Shown: one piece after another, positions 7,877-15,262 of the stretch | Layout of the letters: the number at the start of each line of letters is the position of its first letter | Numbering within the stretch: the stretch's first letter is position 1 | NCBI GenBank assembly: GCA_036555755.1 | Contig: DATBKS010000030.1 | Coordinates: 1-18,244, forward strand | From: JAICJR01 sp036555755 | GTDB lineage: Bacteria > Actinomycetota > Thermoleophilia > Solirubrobacterales > Thermoleophilaceae | Reading direction: 5' to 3' | Length of the DNA stretch: 18,244 nt | Notes under the pieces: model-generated | Databases searched by the model: none | What the model was told of the DNA's origin: nothing | Seen by the model: the letters and a program-made list of their open reading frames with translations, nothing else | Program-made: the position numbers and the translations under genes

Positions 7877-8824
7877 ATGGAATCGGCGCGAGTATCCGCG
7901 CGGCCAAGCACCGCCCTCGAGGTGGATGTCGAGCGTCTCGACGCCACCGTTGAGGAGGCGATCCGCCTCGGTGCGCCGCGTGGCCTGCACGTGCTCGGCT
8001 ACGGGGAGCTGACTCTGGTGATCGGCTGGCCGGCCGAGGAGCCAACTCTCGCGGTCAAGCGTCTGCCGCCGTTCAGCGGCGCGGATCGCCTGGACGCCTA
8101 CGCCGGCCTGCTGGATCGCTACATCGAGGCTCTGCGTGCGCGCGGCCTGCTGGTGGCCCATACCGAGCTCCGGTCGCATCCAGGGCCCCATGGGTCCGTG
8201 CGGGCGTACATCGTGCAGCCCCTTGTGCCGCGCGAGCAGCACCTGAACGTGATCCTGGCGAGCGCGGGAGACACGCGGGCACGGGAGCTACTCGAACTGG
8301 TTGTCGACAACGTCCACCGCTGCACGGACGACGTAGTCGGGCTCGACGCACAGGCGGCGAACTGGTGGGTCGAAGAAGACGGCGGCTTGGGCTACTTCGA
8401 CATCTCCACGCCGATGTTGCGGGACCGGGGCGGGCGCGAGCAACTCGACGTCGCGCTGTTCCTGTCGGTCTACCCCTGGATCACGCGCCCGCTGCTTGCG
8501 CGAATCGCGCCAGGGGTGATGGCCCAGTACCACGACCCGCGGACCGTGCTGCTGGATTTCGCATCCAACCTTCACAAGGAGGGCCTGGATCTGCGCGTGC
8601 CGGCCCTGTTGCAGGCGGCCAACCGCCGGCTCGAGCGCCCGCTTGCCGCCGCCGACGTGCGCCGGTATTTCCGCCAGGACAAGCTGCTGTGGGCGCTGAT
8701 GCAACGACTGCGACTCGCGGACCGCGGCTGGCAGCGCCACGTCCGCGGCCGGCCCTACCCACTCCTGCTGCCACCGCGCTACCGCTATGGCCCCCCAAGA
8801 CGAGCGAAGGAGCACTCCCAATGA
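7877..8824 (+). CDS. Protein-kinase-like (APH-like) fold protein, unassigned
   Basis: This 315-residue protein of unknown function may belong to a DUF such as DUF6206, named from memory only. Kinase-like landmarks occur in the right order. A glycine-bearing strand pair (VLGYGELTLVIGW, ~39-51) is followed by a beta-3-like Lys (LAVKRL, K61) and a hinge-like segment (IVQPLVPREQH). A catalytic-loop-like GLDAQAANWW (D157, N162) and a DFG-like LGYFDIS (D175) come next. The C-terminal lobe is helical and ends in a basic tail. No TM or signal peptide is seen. If active, it would phosphorylate a small molecule in the cytoplasm. The start is uncertain: TTG 7853 is in frame and neither start has a strong RBS; I prefer ATG 7877. 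Its stop overlaps the PLP-enzyme start (ATGA, 8821-8824), so the two are translationally coupled and probably act together. The kinase fold is my inference from motifs. Confidence 0.72.
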   Translation: MESARVSARPSTALEVDVERLDATVEEAIRLGAPRGLHVLGYGELTLVIGWPAEEPTLAVKRLPPFSGADRLDAYAGLLDRYIEALRARGLLVAHTELRSHPGPHGSVRAYIVQPLVPREQHLNVILASAGDTRARELLELVVDNVHRCTDDVVGLDAQAANWWVEEDGGLGYFDISTPMLRDRGGREQLDVALFLSVYPWITRPLLARIAPGVMAQYHDPRTVLLDFASNLHKEGLDLRVPALLQAANRRLERPLAAADVRRYFRQDKLLWALMQRLRLADRGWQRHVRGRPYPLLLPPRYRYGPPRRAKEHSQ

Positions 8825-10080
8825 CCACAGCGCACGACATCCGGCTTCCGGCCACCAACTCGGAGGCGTTCGATCTCATCGCATCGTTTCTCTCTCCCCA
8901 CAAGGCGGCCGCGTACCAGGCCCTCGGCATAGATGTGGTGCAGGGACGTCGCGAGGGGGTCCGGGTGTGGGATCTGGAGGGACGCGACTACATCAACCTG
9001 CGGAGCTCGGGCGGAGTCTTCAACTTCGGACACCATCCGCGCTTCGCTGTCGAAGCGCTGACGAACGCCCTCGCGGAGCACGACATGGGCGACTGGCTGC
9101 TCCCGTCCGCGCGCCGCGCCTATGGCGCCGAGGCGCTGGCCCGCCTGCTCCCCGAACCGCTTCGCTACTCGTTCTTCACGGCCTCCGGCGCAGAGGCGGT
9201 CGAGGTGGCCTGCAAGCTCGCGCGCTCCGTCACTTCACGCCCGGGGTTCGTGTGCGCCGAGCATGGTTACCACGGGCACGTCGGCTTCTCTCTGGCAATG
9301 GACGATCCTCCGCTGTCCGACCGCTTCCAGCCGCTCACACCGGGAATCACTCGAATCCCGTTCGGGGATGTGGAGGCGGCCGATCGTGCGGTGAGCGACA
9401 GCACCGCTGCGGTGATCATGGAAACGATCCCCGCGACGGGCGGCTACCTCCTCCCTCCGGAGGGCTGGTTCGCGGACTTGCGGCGCCTGTGCGACGAGCG
9501 CGGCGCCCTGCTGATCCTCGACGAGGTGCAGGCCGGCCTCGGCCGCACCGGCACCCTCTGGGCTTTCGAGCGCTTCGACGTCGTGCCGGACATCCTCGTC
9601 GTCGGCAAGGGCACCAGCGCCGGTGTCTACCCGATCGCCGCGGCGTGCTTCGGGCCCCGCGTGGAGGAGCACTTCGCAACCGACCCGTTCTTTCACCCGT
9701 CGAGCTACGCCGGCTCCGAGCTGGGGGCGCGCGTGATCGAGGCGGTGGTGGAGCGCTACGAGGACGGAGAGCTGGTTGCGCACGTGGAGGCCATGGGCTC
9801 GCGCCTCGCAGCCGGGCTCGACGAACTCGTCGCCCGGTATCCGGAGTGCCTGGCCGGCCGCCACGGCCTGGGACTGATGCAGGCGCTCGACACCCACTCC
9901 GACCGACTCGGGTTCGAGCTCACAAAGGCATGCTTTGGCCATGGCCTGCTGGCGATCTTCGCCTTCAACAAGCAATCCACGCTCCAGATCATGCCTCCGC
10001 TAGTTATCTCCGCGGAAGAGGTCGACGAGGTTCTCGAACGACTCGACAGCGCCGTCGCGGCGACCCCTGTCGACGCGTGA
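8821..10080 (+). CDS. Class III PLP-dependent aminotransferase-fold enzyme
   Basis: This 419-residue enzyme is a fold-type I class III member (relatives: ornithine and GABA aminotransferases, glutamate semialdehyde mutase, phospho-lyases). It has FTASGAEAVEVACKLAR (~119-135) for PLP phosphate binding and EHGYHGH (147-153) for ring stacking. LLILDEVQAGLGRTG (~230-244) holds D234, which would contact the pyridine nitrogen. VVGKG carries the Schiff-base lysine K263. The position that often holds the substrate-carboxylate Arg (R-x-x-PPL near the C-terminus) reads Q389-I-M-PPL, and the usual TFGGNP-like motif is SSYAGSELG. It is therefore probably not a standard 2-oxoglutarate aminotransferase; a lyase, mutase or unusual aminotransferase is possible. 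RBS AAGGAG (8807-8812, spacer 8) and the ATGA overlap with the kinase-like gene support ATG 8821. It ends 6 bp before the convergent propeller gene. Confidence 0.9.
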   Translation: MTTAHDIRLPATNSEAFDLIASFLSPHKAAAYQALGIDVVQGRREGVRVWDLEGRDYINLRSSGGVFNFGHHPRFAVEALTNALAEHDMGDWLLPSARRAYGAEALARLLPEPLRYSFFTASGAEAVEVACKLARSVTSRPGFVCAEHGYHGHVGFSLAMDDPPLSDRFQPLTPGITRIPFGDVEAADRAVSDSTAAVIMETIPATGGYLLPPEGWFADLRRLCDERGALLILDEVQAGLGRTGTLWAFERFDVVPDILVVGKGTSAGVYPIAAACFGPRVEEHFATDPFFHPSSYAGSELGARVIEAVVERYEDGELVAHVEAMGSRLAAGLDELVARYPECLAGRHGLGLMQALDTHSDRLGFELTKACFGHGLLAIFAFNKQSTLQIMPPLVISAEEVDEVLERLDSAVAATPVDA

Positions 10081-10086
10081 GCCTCG

Positions 10087-11541
10087 CTAGCGCACGCGGC
10101 GCCGGAAGATGTCGGCTACCTGGTTCGTGTCTCCCACGGCCAAGTTGTCAGCGAAGGACGCGAACGCGACATAGCGGCCGTCGGCGGCGATCAGGGGACC
10201 GCCGGAATAGTTGTTCGCGGCCTCGGTCTGGCTGCCATTCGGACGGCTCACCAGCCGGGTCGTGCCTGTCCGCAGGTCCCGGACGAACACGTCGCCGATG
10301 GCGTTCGAGTCGCCGGGCACGATGTCGTTCGCGTCGGAGTGGAAGGCCAGGTAGCGGCCGCTCGCCGAGAGCGACGGGTAGATCGTCCGGTTGCTCGGCG
10401 CGGTAGGCGCCGCGCCGCCGTGGGTCCGGACGCTGGCGAGCTGAGTCCTGCCGGTGCGCAGGTTCCAGACGAACACATCTTCCGCTCGGTCGGTGTCGTC
10501 CGGCACGAGATTCGTGGCGCGAGACGCGAACGCCACGAGGTGTCCGTCTGCCGAGACCGAGGCCATGTAGGAGGGCCCATCGCCGCTCGACGAGCCGCTC
10601 CGGCGTGAGCGGCTGACCAGGTGAGTCCTCCCAGTACGAACGTCGTGGAGGTAGACGTCCTCGACGTGGTTGTGATCGCCCGGCGTGAGGTTCCCCGCCG
10701 TCGACTCGAACGCCACGTAGCGGCCGCTCGCAGACAACGCCGGGTTGTCCGCCTCGCCGTCGGCGGATACGCGCGGCCGGCGACCCGGACCGCTCACAAG
10801 CCGCGTCCGGCCTGTCTTCAGATCGGTCACGAAGACGTCGGCTCTGCGGTTGGTGTCCCGGGCCACGAGGTTGTCAGCGAACGACTGATAGGCCACGAAG
10901 CGCCCGTGCGCCGAGATCGCTGGGTCGAGCGAGTTGCCGTCACCGAGCGCCCGGCCGCGGCTTGGGCGGCTCACCAGGCGCGTCGTGCCGGCCTTGAGAT
11001 CGCGGACGAAGATGTCCGCCTTGCGATTGATATCGCCGCGAACGAGGTTGTCGGCAAATGACTGGAACGCGACGTAGCGTCCGTCGGCCGAGATCGCGGG
11101 CCAGCTCGAGCGACCGTCGCTGTTCGGTGGGCCGAAGCCGGCCGACCGGCTGACGATCGTGGTCGTCGCGCTGCTGACATCGCGGACGAAGATGTCGAAT
11201 TGGTTGTTGTTGTCGCCCGGGACGAGGTTGTCCCCCGTTGACATGAAGGTGACGCGGTTGCCGTTGCCCGAGATCGTGGTGTGGAACGAATCGCCGTTTG
11301 CGAGGGCTCCGCTGCCGCTCGGCCGGCTGACCAGAATCGTTTCGTCGGGTCCGCCGCCGCTACCCCCAGGCGTCTGGGCGTGAGCCGCGCTCACGGCCGC
11401 GGCCGCCAGTGCGAGGGCGCAGGCAAGTGAAACGGCATGTGGAAAAACCAGATGGGCGAGGCCGAACTTCGACCGGATGGCGGTGATGGTAGGAGGTGCG
11501 AAACTCGCGCCGATGTCGAATAGCCGGCGAACTCGCTTCAA
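10087..11541 (-). CDS. Exported seven-repeat TolB/PD40-like beta-propeller protein
   Basis: An N-terminal signal-like hydrophobic segment (HAVSLACALALAAAAVSAAH, AHA-Q cleavage likely) is followed by seven repeats of ~55-62 residues. Each repeat has the pattern TxLVSR...SADGRYVAFxSxADNLVxGDxNxxxDxFVRDLxTG. Seven units fit a closed seven-bladed TolB/WD40-like propeller. The GDxNxxxD turn looks like a metal (Ca2+)-binding or structural loop. Propellers of this type usually bind partners rather than catalyse. It acts outside the cytoplasmic membrane; no anchor follows the repeats. The start is unresolved: no ATG, GTG or TTG lies close before the signal segment. TTG 11541 (~30 residues before the hydrophobic core) is in frame and overlaps the divergent SGNH gene. 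CTG 11451 would be the compact alternative. Confidence 0.8.
   Translation of the reverse strand: MKRVRRLFDIGASFAPPTITAIRSKFGLAHLVFPHAVSLACALALAAAAVSAAHAQTPGGSGGGPDETILVSRPSGSGALANGDSFHTTISGNGNRVTFMSTGDNLVPGDNNNQFDIFVRDVSSATTTIVSRSAGFGPPNSDGRSSWPAISADGRYVAFQSFADNLVRGDINRKADIFVRDLKAGTTRLVSRPSRGRALGDGNSLDPAISAHGRFVAYQSFADNLVARDTNRRADVFVTDLKTGRTRLVSGPGRRPRVSADGEADNPALSASGRYVAFESTAGNLTPGDHNHVEDVYLHDVRTGRTHLVSRSRRSGSSSGDGPSYMASVSADGHLVAFASRATNLVPDDTDRAEDVFVWNLRTGRTQLASVRTHGGAAPTAPSNRTIYPSLSASGRYLAFHSDANDIVPGDSNAIGDVFVRDLRTGTTRLVSRPNGSQTEAANNYSGGPLIAADGRYVAFASFADNLAVGDTNQVADIFRRRVR
10090..11340 (-). repeat. Seven tandem propeller-blade repeats
   Basis: This is the DNA encoding the seven blade units, about 180 bp each and degenerate at nucleotide level. 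Units begin with TILVSR, TTIVSR, TRLVSR, TRLVSG, THLVSR, TQLASV and TRLVSR. The last unit is cut short at DIFRRRVR before the stop, where other blades read DIFVRDL. An N-terminal strand may close the ring (velcro closure). Confidence 0.8.
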
Positions 11542-12502
11542 GTGGGTCGTCTTCGCGTTTCTGGCCGTGTCAGTCGTAGGCGCGACCTTCGGAGCCGCTC
11601 GCAATGCCATGTCAGCCGGATCGCCGGCGTCGCAGCGCTGTTTTGGCGCGGCGGCGCGCGACCCCGAGGTCCCATGCCACAACTCGAGGTTGCTACTGGT
11701 TGTCGATCCCAATCCGAGCAAGGCGTTCAAGAGCCCAAATTGGCCCTGCAAGCTCCTCGACCCGGGCGCGCTGATCGAGGCCTGCGCCTTCGGCGTCCCG
11801 CAGTCGCAGGCCGCGGGCACTGTCGTGCTGATAGGAGACAGCCATGCCGCGCACTGGCGGGCGGCGGTCGACTATCTGGCGGGCGTTAAGCACTGGTACG
11901 GCCTGTCGCTGATGAGACCCGGGTGCCCTCTCTCCACCGCGGTCGAGCGGCTGCGCGCCGAGTTGCGCCGCGAGTGCATCGCATGGAACCGCCGTCTGCC
12001 TGGCTGGTTTCGCAAGCACCCCAGCGTGAGCACGGTGTTCACGGTCGCGGAGTCGGGCGCGAAGTGGGAGGTTCCGCACGGGAAGAGCGCGTCCTCAGCG
12101 GAGGTGAGCGGCTTCATCCGGGCGTGGAGACGGCTGCCGCGGGCGGTCAAGCGGTTCGTCGTGATCCGCGACAGCCCGAAGGACCCGGACAGCACCGTCG
12201 CTTGCATCGAGCACGCGATTGCCAGGAGCAAGCCGGCGGGCCGGGACTGTGCGGTGCGGCGCAGCCGAGCGCTCTATCGGGATCCGGCCGTGGAGGCGGT
12301 GGCCCGGATGCACTCCAAGCGATTCCAGGAGATCAACCTCACTCACTTCTTCTGCGACCCACACCGCTGTTACCCGGTAGTCGGCGGCGCGCTGGTCCAC
12401 AAGGACACACACCACCTGACCACGACTTTCGTGAGGACCCTCGGGCCCTACCTGGTCCGCAGTTTCGACCAGCTGCCCATCCCGGCTGGAGCGCCCGGCT
12501 GA
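11513..12502 (+). CDS. Membrane-anchored SGNH-hydrolase-like protein (paralog A)
   Basis: This 329-residue protein resembles the SGNH domain normally fused to the C-terminus of acyltransferase-3 (OafA-type) membrane proteins. Here it stands alone. A basic N-terminus (SRRTRFK) and one hydrophobic segment (~10-28) make a signal anchor or signal peptide, placing the domain outside the membrane. Block I is VVLIGDSHAAHW (nucleophile S110). The C-terminal block is HKDTHHLT (D298, H301 as DxxH). Many cysteines (for example C43, C55, C79, C91, C138, C281, C286) suggest disulphides. OafA-type SGNH domains act in O-acetylation of cell-surface glycans, so acyl transfer or hydrolysis on envelope polymers is likely. 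ATG 11513 gives the best signal sequence. AGGAGG (11491-11496) sits 16 bases upstream, and in-frame starts at 11477 and 11486 exist. It is homologous to the next gene, end to end. Confidence 0.87.
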   Translation: MSNSRRTRFKWVVFAFLAVSVVGATFGAARNAMSAGSPASQRCFGAAARDPEVPCHNSRLLLVVDPNPSKAFKSPNWPCKLLDPGALIEACAFGVPQSQAAGTVVLIGDSHAAHWRAAVDYLAGVKHWYGLSLMRPGCPLSTAVERLRAELRRECIAWNRRLPGWFRKHPSVSTVFTVAESGAKWEVPHGKSASSAEVSGFIRAWRRLPRAVKRFVVIRDSPKDPDSTVACIEHAIARSKPAGRDCAVRRSRALYRDPAVEAVARMHSKRFQEINLTHFFCDPHRCYPVVGGALVHKDTHHLTTTFVRTLGPYLVRSFDQLPIPAGAPG

Positions 12503-12506
12503 TCGG

Positions 12507-13622
12507 CTACTGCCACGAGGCCATCAGCCCGCTGACGTGGCGCAGCAGGTATGGCCCGACGGTACCTGTGAACACCGACGAGACGTGGTTCCAGTCCTTC
12601 TGCACAAGCGCGCCGCCGACGACCGGATAGCACCAGCGCCGGCCGCAGAAGTAGCGCGTCAGGTTCACCACCTGGACACGCGGCGAGGCGAGCCGGACCG
12701 CGGCCGCCACGGCGGGGTCGCTGTCGAGCACCTCCCGGCGCGCCATCTTGCAGACCTGGCCGGCGTTGCGGTTAGCGGCTATCGCCCTGTCGACGCACCG
12801 CGCGGTCGTGGGCAGGGCCTTCGGCGTGTCGCGGATCACGATGATGTGCTGAACCGAGGGCGGTAGCGCGTTCCACGCGGCGATGTAGTCGCTCACTTGA
12901 GTCTCGAACTGGTTCTGGCCGGGCGGGATCACCCACGGGGTGCCCGAGATCTGGGCGACGAAGACCGTGTGCACCTCGGGGTGCTGAGCGAACCACCCCG
13001 GCACGTCCTGGTTGCGCTCCATGCAGTGGGACCGGAGTGGCTCGGGGATCACCCGCGTCGCCGTGGAGTAGGGACAACCGCCCAAGGCGATCGAGAGGGC
13101 CTGCCAGTGGTTCGCCTGGGCGACGACCTGGACGCCCGCTCGCCAGTTCTCGGCGTGGCTGTCTCCGAGCAGCGCCACGGTGCCGGTTGGCCGCGGGCCG
13201 TCGTAGCCGAAGGCGCAGACCTTCAGGGAGCCATCCAGCGCGACCACTGTGCACGGGAAGTTGGGGGTGCTCCGGGCGACGCGCGGCCTGGGAACGACCA
13301 CGGTGCGCAGATGCGGGTTCTCGCACGGGCGGGCCGGGTCCATCGACGCGGCGCCGAAGCACCTCGGCCTGTGGCCGTCCCCCGGGAGTGGAGCGGCCTG
13401 GCTGGCAAGGTGCAGGTGCGGGTGCGGTGCACCGTGGCGGACCGGTGTCTTCGCATGTGAGCCTCCGGCGGAAACCGCGGCGGTCGCGGTTGCCGTGGCT
13501 GCTGCGACTACACCGACTCCGAGCGCGGCAAGCCATTGCCAGCGGACGCTGCGCGAGGGACGGCGCAACTGCCCGGCCGACTTAGCGCACAGCGTTTTCA
13601 ATGCGGCGAGGTTCGTCAGCAT
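12507..13622 (-). CDS. Membrane-anchored SGNH-hydrolase-like protein (paralog B)
   Basis: This 371-residue paralog of the neighbouring SGNH gene lies in opposite orientation. It has a basic N-terminus, one TM/signal segment (~29-52) and a His/Pro-rich linker (~55-85). The SGNH domain follows, with VALLGDSHAENW (S155) and QKDWNHVS (D343, H346 as DxxH). Segments shared with paralog A include CFGAA, VCAFG/ACAFG, GCPxST, PGWF, VIRDxPK and CYPVVGGALV, and most cysteines align. The same envelope-acyl role is expected. Its longer linker may let it reach further from the membrane. I took ATG 13622, which places the basic region just before the TM segment; an in-frame extension to 13772 looks non-coding. 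No clear RBS is seen, and an inverted repeat lies just upstream. The stop is 4 bp from paralog A's stop. Confidence 0.87.
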   Translation of the reverse strand: MLTNLAALKTLCAKSAGQLRRPSRSVRWQWLAALGVGVVAAATATATAAVSAGGSHAKTPVRHGAPHPHLHLASQAAPLPGDGHRPRCFGAASMDPARPCENPHLRTVVVPRPRVARSTPNFPCTVVALDGSLKVCAFGYDGPRPTGTVALLGDSHAENWRAGVQVVAQANHWQALSIALGGCPYSTATRVIPEPLRSHCMERNQDVPGWFAQHPEVHTVFVAQISGTPWVIPPGQNQFETQVSDYIAAWNALPPSVQHIIVIRDTPKALPTTARCVDRAIAANRNAGQVCKMARREVLDSDPAVAAAVRLASPRVQVVNLTRYFCGRRWCYPVVGGALVQKDWNHVSSVFTGTVGPYLLRHVSGLMASWQ

Positions 13623-13628
13623 CGGACT

Positions 13629-13649
13629 GCGGTCTGCACGCCAGACTGC
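13629..13649. promoter_or_regulatory. Inverted repeat just upstream of SGNH paralog B
   Basis: GCGGTCTG (13629-13636) and CAGACTGC (13642-13649) pair at 7 of 8 positions around a 5-base centre. The repeat begins 7 bases upstream of the minus-strand ATG, where the RBS should be. It could be an operator or an RNA hairpin hiding the start. The rest of the 201-bp divergent gap (13623-13823) shows no motif I can name. Confidence 0.25.
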
Positions 13650-13823
13650 CGCAACAATCTCCGACCCGGCGTCCGGCGCGCCGACACGCGAGCATAGCGG
13701 CGGGTCCTGAGAGAACGCTCCCGGGCGGGTCGGCCCTGGCGGCAACAAACCGCAGAAACTACGGAGCACCATTCGGCAACCCAGCGGATGCGGTGACTCG
13801 CGCGAAGGAACAGCCTTCAGCTG

Positions 13824-15248
13824 ATGGCGGATCAGCTGTCAGCGCTCGACGCATCGTTTCTCGAGATCGAGGAGCAGGACGACGCATCCCATATGCACGT
13901 CGGCTGGGCGATGGTGTTCGACCGGCTGCCGGGCGCAGGCGGCGAGAGCACGGCTCCGTCTGCCCAGGACGTGATGGACCAGGTCGAGGTACGCCTGAAC
14001 GCGCTGCCCCGCTTCCGCGAGCGGTTATCCCGTCCCCATAGCGGCGGGCTCTCGCGGCCGAGCTGGGAACCGGACGAGCGCTTCGACGTGGCGAACCACG
14101 TGAAGCTCGCAGCCCTGCCCTCGCCAGGGGGCGAGAAGGAGCTGATGGAGTGGCTTGGCGACTTCTGGTCTCATCGTCTCGACCGCGCGCTTCCACTCTG
14201 GGAGCTGGCGCTCGTCAGCGGACTGGCGGATGGACGGTGGGCGCTCGTGACGAAGACCCATCACTCGCTCGTCGATGGGATGAGCGGGGTGGACGTGACG
14301 AACCTGCTGCTCGACGCGACGCCCGATGCGCAGTGGCCGCCCGAGAACGGCGAAGCCAAAGGCGAGGACGCCGCAGAGTCGTCCCCTGGGCAACCGTGGT
14401 GGGCACTTCGCGCGGCTCGGGCCGGTGCAGGCGTGCTCACTCACCCGCGCCGCAGCGCAGGCGACATCCTACGCGGAGGCCGCGCCGTCCTCGACCTGAT
14501 CGTGCACGAGGAGCTCGTCGGAGCTCCGCCCACGAGCCTCAACGTCTCCATCAGCGGCACGCGCCGCTTTGCGGTGGCGCGGTCCGATCTGAACGAGATG
14601 AAGGCGGTCAAGGGGGCGCTCGGCGGGACCTTCAATGACGTGGTGCTCGCAGCTGTCACCGGCGCGCTGCGTGCCTTCCTGCAGCAGCGCGGGGATGAGC
14701 TGCCCGATCGCGCGCTCCGCGCGATGGTGCCGGTGAGCCTGCGCTCTTCGGGCGAGGAAGGCACGCTCGGCAACCGGGTGAGCTCGCTCTTCGTCGATCT
14801 TCCCGTCGCCACCAGCGATCCCGCCGCGAGATACGCAGAGGTGATGGCCGCCGCCGAAGAGCTCAAGGCGGGCTCGCAGGCGGTCGGCAGCGACCTGCTC
14901 GTCAGGACCTCCGGCCTCGTGCCTCCTGCCGTGCACGCGCTAGCCCTGCGGACGATGTTCTCGCCACGCCTGTTCAACCTCACGATCACGAACATCCCCG
15001 GGCCACCGCGAACGCTCTACGCGTTCGGTGCGCCAATGCGCGAGGTGCTCCCGCTGGTGCCGGTGTTCGCGCAGCACGCAGTCGGCATCGCCGTCGTGAG
15101 CTACGCGGGAGGCGTCTACTTCGGCCTGAACGCCGACTCGGTCTCGGTGCGCGACCTCGACGTGCTGTCGCGAGCCATCGAGGAGTCGATCGCCGAGCTA
15201 GTGGCCACCGCCGGCAAAGCCCGACCACGTCCGTCACCGGTGAGGTGA
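13824..15248 (+). CDS. WS/DGAT-type O-acyltransferase (first of tandem pair)
   Basis: This 474-residue protein matches the bacterial wax ester synthase/diacylglycerol acyltransferase family at its usual length. The N-terminus LSALDASFLEIE is typical. The active-site motif HHxxxDG is present as TKTHHSLVDGMSG (H146, H147, D151, G152). PLWELALVSG, the ND motif in FNDVVLAAVTGALRAFL, and NLTITNIPGP near the C-terminus complete the pattern. The family transfers acyl groups from acyl-CoA to diacylglycerol (TAG) or long-chain alcohols (wax ester) at the inner face of the membrane and on lipid bodies. The RBS is weak: GAAGGA (13804-13809) is 14 bases from ATG 13824, but no better start exists. The second copy follows after 14 bp. 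TAG versus wax preference cannot be read from sequence. Confidence 0.93.
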   Translation: MADQLSALDASFLEIEEQDDASHMHVGWAMVFDRLPGAGGESTAPSAQDVMDQVEVRLNALPRFRERLSRPHSGGLSRPSWEPDERFDVANHVKLAALPSPGGEKELMEWLGDFWSHRLDRALPLWELALVSGLADGRWALVTKTHHSLVDGMSGVDVTNLLLDATPDAQWPPENGEAKGEDAAESSPGQPWWALRAARAGAGVLTHPRRSAGDILRGGRAVLDLIVHEELVGAPPTSLNVSISGTRRFAVARSDLNEMKAVKGALGGTFNDVVLAAVTGALRAFLQQRGDELPDRALRAMVPVSLRSSGEEGTLGNRVSSLFVDLPVATSDPAARYAEVMAAAEELKAGSQAVGSDLLVRTSGLVPPAVHALALRTMFSPRLFNLTITNIPGPPRTLYAFGAPMREVLPLVPVFAQHAVGIAVVSYAGGVYFGLNADSVSVRDLDVLSRAIEESIAELVATAGKARPRPSPVR

Positions 15249-15262
15249 CCTAGGAGGAGACG

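Noticed and set aside
8365..8820. In-frame N-terminal extension of the PLP enzyme
   Set aside because: It overlaps the kinase-like gene and reads as Arg/Ala-rich shadow sequence. ATG 8821 has a good RBS and the family's normal N-terminus.
13623..13772. 50-residue upstream extension of SGNH paralog B
   Set aside because: It would put a Pro/Cys/Arg-rich stretch before the membrane segment; ATG 13622 gives a normal basic signal-anchor N-terminus.
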